Shown here one piece after another: positions 1-5,615 of a stretch of DNA of 5,805 nt; position 1 is the first letter of the stretch, and every line of letters starts with the position of its first letter. Below the pieces are notes generated by a model. The model did no database searches. It was given only the letters and a program-made list of their open reading frames with translations, and had not been told where the DNA came from. The DNA comes from Minisyncoccota bacterium (lineage in GTDB: Bacteria > Patescibacteriota > Microgenomatia > UBA1400 > PJMF01), in assembly GCA_012799795.1 (NCBI GenBank), contig JAAZKO010000043.1, positions 1 to 5,805 on the forward strand. The letters are read 5' to 3'. A program made the translations under genes and the position numbers.

Positions 1-3
1 TAT

Positions 4-32
4 AATTTAACAATTGAATGGAGAATTGTCAA
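4..32 (-). promoter_or_regulatory. Possible divergent promoter at the left edge
   Basis: Read on the minus strand, a perfect TTGACA -35 hexamer lies at 32..27. A TAAATT hexamer (4 of 6 to TATAAT) follows at 9..4 after a 17-base spacer. This would drive a gene running leftward out of the window. The two other start-bearing gaps here (1372-1437 and 5609-5661) are divergent too, which makes it plausible. The -10 is weak and the downstream gene is not visible. Confidence 0.35.
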
Positions 33-58
33 GGGTTTTTATTTTATAGCAAATTCTG

Positions 59-87
59 TTCATTAATTTTTTAAGCTGTGTTACAAT
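59..87 (+). promoter_or_regulatory. Extended -10 promoter of the DUF4430 gene
   Basis: TGTTACAAT at 79-87 is an extended -10 (TG, one base, then TACAAT, 5 of 6). The hexamer 17 bases upstream, TTCATT at 59-64, matches TTGACA at 3 of 6. Transcription would begin about 94-96, on or next to the ATG at 96, so the mRNA would be leaderless. The box also overlaps the GTG at 78, which argues against that longer start. Confidence 0.5.
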
Positions 88-95
88 TTCCCTCT

Positions 96-554
96 ATGCC
101 TAAAAGAAATTCTGCAAAAATTTTATCAATTTTAATGGGTTTAATTGGAGGATTAGTTGCTATATTTTTACTTTTAGCTTCTTTATTTCCTGATTTAGAC
201 TTGCCAACGTTAAGTGATTTATTAAACAGACAGACTGGTGAAGTAATTGTCCAAGAAGAAACTCAAGAAGCTGATGAGAGCACAGAAGTAGTAAAGTCGG
301 AGGGGGCAAAGTTAATTAGTTTAACTGCGACCGAAGCCAATACCCAAGCTTGGGATTTATTAACCGCTAATCATCAAATAATTTTTCAAGAATATGATTT
401 TGGTATTTTTATTGAGGGAATTAATGGTTTAAAGGGAGATCAAAATAACTTTTGGGCAATTTATCTTAATGGTGAAAAAAGTTTATCCGGAATAGGTGAT
501 ATAGTGCTTAATGAGGGAGATCTTATCGAATTTAGATATGAAGCGATTGAATAA
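96..554 (+). CDS. Membrane-anchored DUF4430 domain protein
   Basis: This is a 152-residue protein of unknown exact role. It has a lysine/arginine-bearing N-terminus, one hydrophobic segment (about residues 9-31, signal-anchor type), an acidic, Glu-rich linker (about 49-70), and a C-terminal domain (about 71-151) matching the DUF4430 pattern. Visible landmarks are the AWDLL helix start, FGIFIEGINGL, the FWAIYLNG strand with W120 and N125-G126, and a closing GD (141-142) before the last strand. DUF4430 is related to the C-terminal domain of animal cobalamin-binding transcobalamin and intrinsic factor, so ligand binding outside the membrane is plausible but unproven. The ATG at 96 is preferred over an in-frame GTG at 78, because the -10 box lies between them and the extra residues precede the basic start of the anchor. 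Its 3' end overlaps the next gene by 17 bases, which implies co-transcription. Confidence 0.8.
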   Translation: MPKRNSAKILSILMGLIGGLVAIFLLLASLFPDLDLPTLSDLLNRQTGEVIVQEETQEADESTEVVKSEGAKLISLTATEANTQAWDLLTANHQIIFQEYDFGIFIEGINGLKGDQNNFWAIYLNGEKSLSGIGDIVLNEGDLIEFRYEAIE

Positions 555-1026
555 TAATTTTATTAGTGCGCTTGGGATCTTAGTTATTAGAATAGCTAAA
601 TTTTTCCCGGCAAATTTTAACCCTTTAGGTGCTTTTGGTTTTTTTTCAAATCAGCCGATATTTTATTTTATTTCTATTTTATTTTTTGATTATTTGTTTG
701 GTGGTCTCTATTTAGGACAAACTTGGGTTTATTTAGCTTTTGCTGTTTATCCTATTCTTGGCTACATTAGTCGTGAAAAATTAAAACAACAATTATTGTT
801 TTTACCCATAGCTTCTTTTTTGTTTTTTTTATTATCAAATTTTGGAGTCTGGTTAAACTGGTATCCTAGAAACATTGAGGGTTTACTTCAATGTTATCTC
901 TTAGCTTTACCTTTTTATGGGCGTACTTTAATGGGAGATTTATTTTTTGGCTATACCTATTTATTTTTGAAACAATTCAAAAAAAGCAAAGAAAAAACTA
1001 TTGTTTTTGCTGAGAATTCTAACTGA
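538..1026 (+). CDS. DUF6580-family multi-pass membrane protein, putative transporter
   Basis: This is a 162-residue integral membrane protein with about five hydrophobic segments (roughly 8-24, 40-58, 62-77, 84-103 and 115-145) and a lysine-rich cytoplasmic-type tail. Landmarks fit DUF6580 putative transport proteins: NPLGAFGFF (28-36), an Asp after the second segment (D51), SNFGVW (100-105), YP (109-110), GLLQCY (115-120), ALPF (123-126) and GD (133-134). The size and fold resemble the small substrate-binding S subunits of ECF vitamin transporters, but that likeness is my inference. The ATG at 538 is chosen over the in-frame ATG at 511, since the family match begins later and 538 gives the common short overlap with the upstream gene. 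No Shine-Dalgarno lies at normal spacing; a GGGAGA sits about 18 bases upstream. The pairing with a DUF4430 protein suggests an extracellular binder plus membrane component. It ends in TGA, the only TGA stop in the window. Confidence 0.75.
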   Translation: MKRLNNNFISALGILVIRIAKFFPANFNPLGAFGFFSNQPIFYFISILFFDYLFGGLYLGQTWVYLAFAVYPILGYISREKLKQQLLFLPIASFLFFLLSNFGVWLNWYPRNIEGLLQCYLLALPFYGRTLMGDLFFGYTYLFLKQFKKSKEKTIVFAENSN

Positions 1027-1029
1027 TCT

Positions 1030-1371
1030 TTATTTCTTTTTATCTAATTTTTCCAAACCCAAACCCTTAACACCAAAAAACACTACTGCGGCTACAATAG
1101 TGAAATTAATCAAGGTAGCAATAAAATTGCCCCAAGCAACCTGAGCTGAACCAATTTGCCAAATTGCTTGAGAAAAATCAACTTTTCCGAGCAACAAACC
1201 TAAAAGCGGATTAATTAAATCATTGACGATTGAGTCAACGACCGAACGAATTGATCCACCTAAAATAAAACCAATAGCCAAACCGATTACTCCTTGTTCG
1301 CGGATAAAATCTAAAAAACCTAAGGCAGGTTTTTTTATTAATTTTTTGCTTGTAACTTTATTTTTAATCAT
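1030..1371 (-). CDS. mscL: Short MscL-family large-conductance mechanosensitive channel
   Basis: MscL forms a homopentameric pore that opens under membrane tension and releases solutes during osmotic downshock. This copy has 113 residues, against 136 in E. coli. A lysine-rich N-terminus (about 1-15) precedes the amphipathic FLDFIREQG segment. TM1 (about residues 25-50) carries the family pattern GLAIGFILGGSIRSVVDSIV and then NDLINPLLGLLLG, with the small-residue glycine face that lines the gate. TM2 (about 82-103) follows a short extracellular loop containing VDFSQA. The cytoplasmic C-terminal helix bundle is reduced to a short KLDKKK tail. The ATG at 1371 is preferred to an in-frame TTG at 1377 because the -10 box ends just upstream. 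The stop lies 3 bases from the stop of the DUF6580 gene, in convergent orientation. Confidence 0.9.
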   Translation of the reverse strand: MIKNKVTSKKLIKKPALGFLDFIREQGVIGLAIGFILGGSIRSVVDSIVNDLINPLLGLLLGKVDFSQAIWQIGSAQVAWGNFIATLINFTIVAAVVFFGVKGLGLEKLDKKK

Positions 1372-1379
1372 ATACAAAC

Positions 1380-1388
1380 ATTATAACA
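1380..1388 (-). promoter_or_regulatory. Extended -10 promoter of mscL
   Basis: On the minus strand TGTTATAAT spans 1388..1380, a consensus TATAAT with the TG extension, and ends 8 bases before the ATG at 1371. No good -35 is seen at 16-18 bases, as is usual for extended -10 promoters. The predicted start of transcription is about 1371-1374, giving a leaderless mRNA. Confidence 0.6.
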
Positions 1389-1395
1389 AACTTAA

Positions 1396-1425
1396 TTCAT
1401 ACTTTATTATTAATTGGGATATAAT
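1396..1425 (+). promoter_or_regulatory. Promoter of the ATP-grasp/GNAT/capA/methyltransferase cluster
   Basis: A perfect TATAAT lies at 1420-1425, and TTCATA (4 of 6 to TTGACA) at 1396-1401 with an 18-base spacer. The -10 ends 12 bases before the ATG at 1438, so the leader would be about 6 bases. It stands back to back with the mscL promoter, 34 bases between the two -10 boxes, so one bound regulator could affect both. Confidence 0.55.
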
Positions 1426-1437
1426 TAAAAATCAACA

Positions 1438-2427
1438 ATGTCAACAACGTCAATCATCAAATCTCCAATAAAAAAAATTGCTATTTTATATTCTGACGCC
1501 CAGCGTCAATATTTCCCAACTGAAGAGCTTTACATCACCGAAGCGGAGGTTAAGGGGAGAGCCCAATTAATAGCTGAAATTTTGAGAAGCAAGGCCTATC
1601 AGGTTGAAATTTTTCCAGGTGACGCTTCCTTGCATAAAGCTTTATTGAAATTTAAACCAGACAAAGTAATTAATTTAGTAGACACTCTATATGGAAAAGA
1701 ATATTTGGCGGGCGCTATTCCTGCTACGCTTGAACTTTTACAAATTTCTTATACAGGCAGTGGTATGTTAGCTATTTCTATTAATGCAAATAAATATTTA
1801 ACCAAATCAATGCTAGAGCAGTATGGCGTGACCACGCCTAAATACCAATTAATTAGACGCTCTACAGATGAGATTGATGAAGAATTGGATTTTCCTTTAT
1901 TTGTTAAACTTAATGAGAATCACGGTTCACTCGAAGTTTCTGAATCATCTGTTTGTTTTAACGAAAAAATGGCTGACAGTCAGATTGATTTTTTATATAA
2001 AACATATCACCAACCAATTTTATTAGAGGAATTTATTGCTGGTCGAGAAATCACAGTAGTTTTGGTGGAGGGTGGCAATACAAAAATTTATGCGGCAGAA
2101 AAAATTTTCCATCGCTCGAGTGAAGATCCATTTAAGAAAATTGTTACTTTTGACGACAATTGGTTATCTGAAGAAGAAACTATCACTTACGATAAATATG
2201 AATTACCAGATTCAGTTAAAAAATCGGTTAAGATTGCTTTTAATATTTTAAAAATTGAAGATTATGCAAAATTTGATTTCCGACTAGATGAGGCTGGGCG
2301 TCATTATTTAATTGATGTCAATGTCAACCCCGCTCTTGGGCCAAGTGAAACTTGCGCCATTGCTAGTATTTTAGAACTTTACGGAGTTTCTTTTTATACT
2401 TTATTGGATAGGTTGATTAACAACTAG
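1438..2427 (+). CDS. D-Ala-D-Ala ligase-like ATP-grasp enzyme, substrate uncertain
   Basis: This 329-residue protein has the ATP-grasp layout of D-alanine-D-alanine ligases: an N-terminal Rossmann-like domain (KIAILYSD, 13-20), the YTGSG motif (105-109) with K119 and K123 nearby, an ATP-binding lysine strand FVKLN (155-159), a flexible NHGSLEV loop (161-167), EEFIAGRE (197-204) and a C-terminal Mg site. Known enzymes of the family ligate an ATP-activated carboxylate to an amine. Departures from true Ddl are clear. The segment where Ddl has the catalytic Tyr-Lys loop reads KIVTFDDNW (234-242). The metal site reads FDFR (279-282) then IDVNVNP (292-298), with Asp293 where Ddl has Glu. It could still serve peptidoglycan synthesis, but another amide-forming activity is as likely. 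It is the first gene of the cluster and lies 3 bases from a GNAT-domain gene. The ATG has no Shine-Dalgarno. Confidence 0.75.
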   Translation: MSTTSIIKSPIKKIAILYSDAQRQYFPTEELYITEAEVKGRAQLIAEILRSKAYQVEIFPGDASLHKALLKFKPDKVINLVDTLYGKEYLAGAIPATLELLQISYTGSGMLAISINANKYLTKSMLEQYGVTTPKYQLIRRSTDEIDEELDFPLFVKLNENHGSLEVSESSVCFNEKMADSQIDFLYKTYHQPILLEEFIAGREITVVLVEGGNTKIYAAEKIFHRSSEDPFKKIVTFDDNWLSEEETITYDKYELPDSVKKSVKIAFNILKIEDYAKFDFRLDEAGRHYLIDVNVNPALGPSETCAIASILELYGVSFYTLLDRLINN

Positions 2428-2430
2428 CTT

Positions 2431-3174
2431 GTGTTAAATAAGACTTCTTATCATATAAAAAAAGTTGACGATTTTTGTTTAAGAGATAATCGTTGGCTGG
2501 AGCTAGATTGGCGCTTAAAAGCGGACAACCTAATTCAACTTGGGGAAGAATTAGAAAAAGCAAAGCTTTATGCTGGCAAGAAGTTTGTTAATAAAATTGA
2601 AATTTTATTAAATATTGAAATTGCTGATAAATTAAGTGAATTTTTATGTAATCGTGATTTTAAACCCGCTTTAGTTGAATTAAAATTTGATTTAGAAAAA
2701 TTTACTCAATCTTCTTTTACTATTTCTAATTTAACTTTTAGCTCTCAGATTAAAAATAAAAATTTATTAAAAAATTTATTAATTGATCAGGCCAATTTTC
2801 ATTATCAAAATTTACCAGATTATTATTTATCAGCGCAAGAAATAAATTGGTTTTTTTATTTAAGACAAATTTGTATTGATGTAACAAAAGAAAATGGTTT
2901 ATTTTATTTAATTAAAGAAAAAGATGAGTTAAGCGCTTTGATTTTGGGAGAATATTTGGGCAAAACCGCTTTTATTTGGGAATTAGTGGTGAGTCAAGAA
3001 AAACGCCACTTTCATTTAGGTACATTTTTACTCAATCAGTATTTGGCAAAACTAAAAACTTTGGGCGTAACAAGAGTTTATTTGGAAACCATGACCGAGT
3101 CTTATGCTAGAAGTTGGTATAAGCATCAGGGTTTTATTGATGTTAGGCAATCTTGGTTTTGTCGGTTAAAATAG
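2431..3174 (+). CDS. GNAT-family N-acetyltransferase-like protein
   Basis: This 247-residue protein has a recognisable GNAT fold in its C-terminal part (about 155-247): strand FYLIKEK, strand AFIWELVVS (180-188), the acetyl-CoA loop region KRHFHLG (191-197) and helix, strand TRVYLET (214-220) and the closing YKHQGF (230-235). GNAT enzymes transfer acyl groups from CoA, or in some branches aminoacyl groups from tRNA, to amines. The pyrophosphate-binding motif R/Q-x-x-G-x-G/A is imperfect here (R192-H-F-H-L-G197, first Gly replaced by His). The N-terminal 150 residues are not recognised; the stretch near EFLCNRDFKP (70-79) faintly resembles a GNAT C-terminal end, so a degenerate first GNAT copy is possible. 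The GTG start 3 bases after the preceding stop gives the full frame and points to translational coupling. The region around 2740-2800 is very AT-rich. Confidence 0.7.
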   Translation: MLNKTSYHIKKVDDFCLRDNRWLELDWRLKADNLIQLGEELEKAKLYAGKKFVNKIEILLNIEIADKLSEFLCNRDFKPALVELKFDLEKFTQSSFTISNLTFSSQIKNKNLLKNLLIDQANFHYQNLPDYYLSAQEINWFFYLRQICIDVTKENGLFYLIKEKDELSALILGEYLGKTAFIWELVVSQEKRHFHLGTFLLNQYLAKLKTLGVTRVYLETMTESYARSWYKHQGFIDVRQSWFCRLK

Positions 3175-3231
3175 TTTTATCTGCAAAAAAAAACTTATTT
3201 ATTCTTATTAATCGTAATTGCCTTTTTTAGT
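3175..3231 (+). other. In-frame signal-anchor coding stretch upstream of capA's first usual start
   Basis: Between the GNAT TAG stop and the TTG at 3232, the capA frame stays open and encodes KKTYLFLLIVIAFF followed by more hydrophobic residues, a convincing signal-anchor. It contains no ATG, GTG or TTG. The only near-cognate start is CTG at 3181, preceded by a -10-like TAAAAT at 3167-3172. A run of nine A occupies 3185-3193. In the next frame, TTGs at 3153 and 3159 read into this run, so a one-base slip or sequencing indel there would join a TTG start to the hydrophobic segment. Confidence 0.5.
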
Positions 3232-4227
3232 TTGATTTGTTTATTTAGGTTTTTTCAGCCAGCTCTTCACTTAGGATTGGCGGACAAAAAATCAGAAACA
3301 GTTTTGGCTGATCAAGAACATTTTTCAATCGAATCTAATAAGAATTCCCCAAGTCCAGCGCCACTGAGTTTTTCTTTAATTGTTGGCGGTGACATGATGC
3401 TTGATCGTCACATCCGCACTAAGGCTGAAGCTAGGGGTAATTATGATTTTATTTTTGAGCAAGAATTAAGTGATTTTTTAAACAGCGCTGATTATGCTTC
3501 GGCCAATTTAGAAGGACCGATTACTTTAGAGAAATCAATTAGCCAATCTAGTTTGCCGGGTGGTCCTGGTAATTATACTTTTACTTTTTCGCCAGACATT
3601 ATTCCAGTTTTGAAAAATAATAATTTAACTTTGCTTAATTTAGGTAATAATCATATTTTAAATTTCGGCATTCAGGGTTTAAATACTACAAAACAATATT
3701 TAGATGAAGCTGAATTAATTTATTTTGGTGATGTGGGTGCAAATCAAGATCAACGGCGTTATTATTTTTTAGAACTTTTTGAGCAGCAAATTGCCCTAAT
3801 TAGTTATAATCAATTTGTTGAGGGGGCAAAAGTTAAAACCTTATTTGATATTAAAGAAGCTCAGAATCAAGGAGCAAGTCTAATTTTATTGTTTAGTCAT
3901 TGGGGTAATGAATATGCTCCAGAAGCCAATCAAGTAATAGTTAATTTAGCTCGTGAATTTATTGATGCCGGAGTGGATTTGATTGTTGGAGGTCATCCCC
4001 ACGTCATTCAAAATCAAGAAGTATATCAAGGTAAAAGCATTTATTATTCTTTAGGTAATTTTGTCTTTGATCAGTATTTTTCCAAAGAGACCCAAGAGGG
4101 ATTATTGCTAAAAATCAATTTTACTTTTGAGTCTAATTCATCAAGCTGGATTTATCAAATTGATGAAAGAAAAGTGCAAATGAATCGTGACGGAGTCAGC
4201 AGATTGCAACAAACAGAAACTGAATAA
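3232..4227 (+). CDS. CapA-family (poly-gamma-glutamate synthesis type) protein
   Basis: CapA-family proteins have a calcineurin-like metallophosphoesterase fold and are linked to poly-gamma-glutamate capsule synthesis or export, usually facing outside the cytoplasm. Counting from the TTG at 3232 (331 residues), the metal-site motifs are intact: GGDMML (52-57, D54), ANLEGP (91-96), NLGNNH (136-141), LFSHWGNEY (220-228) and GGHPHVIQ (253-260). The family's SLGNFVFD (273-280) follows. A Ser/Pro-rich linker (about 35-46) separates the domain from the hydrophobic N-terminus. The real N-terminus probably lies upstream, because the same open frame encodes a signal-anchor at 3175-3231; a CTG start at 3181 would give 348 residues. 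The coordinates here are the conservative choice. No synthetase genes resembling CapB or CapC are present, so a role in a different envelope polymer or as a phosphoesterase is possible. The methyltransferase follows after 5 bases. Confidence 0.85.
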   Translation: MICLFRFFQPALHLGLADKKSETVLADQEHFSIESNKNSPSPAPLSFSLIVGGDMMLDRHIRTKAEARGNYDFIFEQELSDFLNSADYASANLEGPITLEKSISQSSLPGGPGNYTFTFSPDIIPVLKNNNLTLLNLGNNHILNFGIQGLNTTKQYLDEAELIYFGDVGANQDQRRYYFLELFEQQIALISYNQFVEGAKVKTLFDIKEAQNQGASLILLFSHWGNEYAPEANQVIVNLAREFIDAGVDLIVGGHPHVIQNQEVYQGKSIYYSLGNFVFDQYFSKETQEGLLLKINFTFESNSSSWIYQIDERKVQMNRDGVSRLQQTETE

Positions 4228-4232
4228 AATTT

Positions 4233-5024
4233 ATGATAAATTCTGAATCAATAGGCAAAGCTTTAGCTTGGGAGGAAAAAAGAAAAGCTGATTTGGCTCT
4301 TGGAAATTTCTCAGCAGTTCGACAATCTTATCGTAAACAAAGAGATTTTTTACCCGACGATAACCAAGCCAATTTTTGGGACGAGCGATTTCAAGAACAA
4401 AAAAAAATTCAAAGAGAAGCTTTTGCTTATGAATCAGCTATAGAAAAATGGCGAATTGAAAAAGTTCTAAGCAGGCTCAATTATCAACAATCAATTTTAA
4501 ACTTAGGAGTTGGTTCTGGTCGATTAGAAGCGCGACTTTTGCCAAAAATTAAGCCAGACCAATATTTAGGTAGCGATATTACCAAAGAAACACTAAAACA
4601 ACTACGTCGCGCTTTTCCCCAATACCATTTCCAAAGAGCCCAATTAGAAAAATTACCTATTGCTAATGAAAGTTTTGATCAAGTCTTACTTTTTGAGGTT
4701 TTAGAGCATATCCGACCAAACAAAACCTTTCAGGTTTTGGCTGAAATTAAAAGAGTGCTGAAAAAAGGCGGGCGATTATTTATTTCGGTACCGGTCAATG
4801 AGGGTTTAGAAAAATTTTTACCTAAAAACCCCAGCGCCCATCAACGACTTTATTCATTAGCGCTACTATCTTTTGAACTGGAACAAAGTGATTTTCTTAT
4901 CAGAGAAATATATAGTGCCAGTGCTTTTTCCAAAAACTTTAAAATTAAACATTTAATAAATCAGATGTTTAAACTTCGTTTGGCAAATAATTATTTTCTA
5001 ATTGCCGAAAAAAAGTTTAGTTAA
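4233..5024 (+). CDS. Class I SAM-dependent methyltransferase
   Basis: This 263-residue protein transfers a methyl group from S-adenosylmethionine to an unknown acceptor. A charged, helical N-terminal region (1-80) contains the FWDERF segment seen ahead of many Methyltransf_11-type domains. The Rossmann fold follows: motif I ILNLGVGSG (88-96), an acidic residue ending strand 2 (D115 in LGSDIT), a predicted adenine-contact stretch QLEKLP (137-142), motif FDQVLLFEVLEHI (148-160) and LKKGGRLFISVP (176-187). The insert NPSAHQRLYS (199-208) is typical of enzymes acting on small molecules, lipids or sugars rather than DNA, though this is a weak indication. The ATG lies 5 bases after the capA stop and has no Shine-Dalgarno, so it is probably translated by coupling as the last gene of the cluster. 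Its TAA overlaps the queH stop by 4 bases in the palindrome TTAA. Confidence 0.85.
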   Translation: MINSESIGKALAWEEKRKADLALGNFSAVRQSYRKQRDFLPDDNQANFWDERFQEQKKIQREAFAYESAIEKWRIEKVLSRLNYQQSILNLGVGSGRLEARLLPKIKPDQYLGSDITKETLKQLRRAFPQYHFQRAQLEKLPIANESFDQVLLFEVLEHIRPNKTFQVLAEIKRVLKKGGRLFISVPVNEGLEKFLPKNPSAHQRLYSLALLSFELEQSDFLIREIYSASAFSKNFKIKHLINQMFKLRLANNYFLIAEKKFS

Positions 5025-5608
5025 ATTTGGTATTTTTCACGACTTTTTTCAATTAAAGAATAGAGGCAGCCACAATAATTTTGTTTATAAAAACCTTTAT
5101 TAGCGTGATCGCGTTCAGCCTTACTAAGTTGAGGAAAATAAAAATTAATTCGATATTCTTGACTCAGTTTTTTGGCAATCTCTTTAATTTTTGATAAATC
5201 CTGATAATTACTAGTAAAAAGAGTTGAGCTAACTAAGGAAATTTTTTCCTCTTTAGCTTTTTCAAATAAAGCAGTCAATCGGAGTTTCCAACAGATTGGA
5301 CAGCGTTTGTTTTGAGGAATAATCGTGAAAAGACTTTGCATCTTTTTATTTTCACGATCCTCTTGATCGCAACCTGCTTTATTTAAGGCTCGAAAATATT
5401 TTTGTGGCAAATAATCTGGAACAATGATTTTAATTTCATTATTTAGACTTTTCACGACTTTTTTCACAGCCAACAATCGTGCGTTATGTTCCTCTCTTGG
5501 ATAGATGTTTGGATTGTAAAAAAAGATTTGGCTTTTTACTTGCTCTTCTTTTTTTAAAGCCTGATAGAATTTAAGAAAACAGTCAGCGCAACAAGTATGA
5601 ATTAGCAT
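5021..5608 (-). CDS. queH: Epoxyqueuosine reductase QueH
   Basis: QueH (formerly DUF208) removes the epoxide oxygen from epoxyqueuosine in tRNA, the last step of queuosine synthesis. It is the iron-sulfur enzyme that replaces cobalamin-dependent QueG in many bacteria. At 195 residues it is near the usual size. Family landmarks are complete: HTCCADC (4-10) with C6, C7 and C10; FFYNPNIYPREEHNAR (29-44); RCPICWKLRL (102-111) with C103 and C106; the STLFTSNYQ segment (128-136); and KQNYCGCLYS (175-184) with C179 and C181. The first motif has Asp where CCxPC would have Pro. No other queuosine genes are in the window, so the organism must carry them elsewhere or salvage a precursor. The ATG at 5608 follows a TATAAT by 7 bases. 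Two 18-base repeats lie within the gene. Confidence 0.92.
   Translation of the reverse strand: MLIHTCCADCFLKFYQALKKEEQVKSQIFFYNPNIYPREEHNARLLAVKKVVKSLNNEIKIIVPDYLPQKYFRALNKAGCDQEDRENKKMQSLFTIIPQNKRCPICWKLRLTALFEKAKEEKISLVSSTLFTSNYQDLSKIKEIAKKLSQEYRINFYFPQLSKAERDHANKGFYKQNYCGCLYSLIEKSREKYQI
5034..5051 (+). repeat. 18-base direct repeat in queH, copy 1
   Basis: TTTTCACGACTTTTTTCA at 5034-5051 is repeated exactly at 5449-5466. The copies are 415 bases apart and are read in different frames of queH (residues 186-192 here, 48-54 in the other), so protein repetition does not explain them. The repeat is of low complexity in its second half. Confidence 0.6.
5322..5358. repeat. 10-base perfect inverted repeat inside queH
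   Basis: ATCGTGAAAA (5322-5331) and TTTTCACGAT (5349-5358) are perfect reverse complements separated by 17 bases. Each arm contains the 9-mer that also begins both 18-base direct repeats. It could form a hairpin in the transcript but is followed by no T-run suited to termination. Confidence 0.55.
5449..5466 (+). repeat. 18-base direct repeat in queH, copy 2
   Basis: This is the exact second copy of the 18-mer at 5034-5051. On the coding strand it spans the codons for V48 K49 K50 V51 V52 K53 S54. Confidence 0.6.
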
Positions 5609-5615
5609 AATTTTT

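Noticed and set aside
10..40. A 6-base inverted repeat (ACAATT / AATTGT) followed by a T-rich stretch, resembling a terminator
   Set aside because: The stem is short and nearly all A/T, and the T-run is offset by about six bases, so it is unlikely to terminate transcription.
18..74. An 18-codon ORF starting at ATG 18, with TATAAT at 1-6
   Set aside because: The spacing mimics the other leaderless starts, but the peptide has no recognisable character, and such short frames are common in AT-rich spacers.
511..537. Longer DUF6580 start at ATG 511
   Set aside because: The nine extra residues are charged and polar, lie ahead of the family match, and increase the overlap with the DUF4430 gene.
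993..1008. AAAAAC / GTTTTT hairpin near the end of the DUF6580 gene, considered as a bidirectional terminator
   Set aside because: It has a single G-C pair, lies inside coding sequence and is best explained by the lysine-rich tail.
1024..1026. Possible UGA recoding, as known in some candidate-phylum bacteria
   Set aside because: All recognised domains are complete under the standard code, and this TGA sits at a natural C-terminus; reading through would add only six or so residues before TAA.
1223..1471. Plus-strand ORF of 82 codons across mscL
   Set aside because: It is antisense to the well-supported mscL and runs through the divergent promoters into the ATP-grasp gene in another frame; the translation has no domain character.
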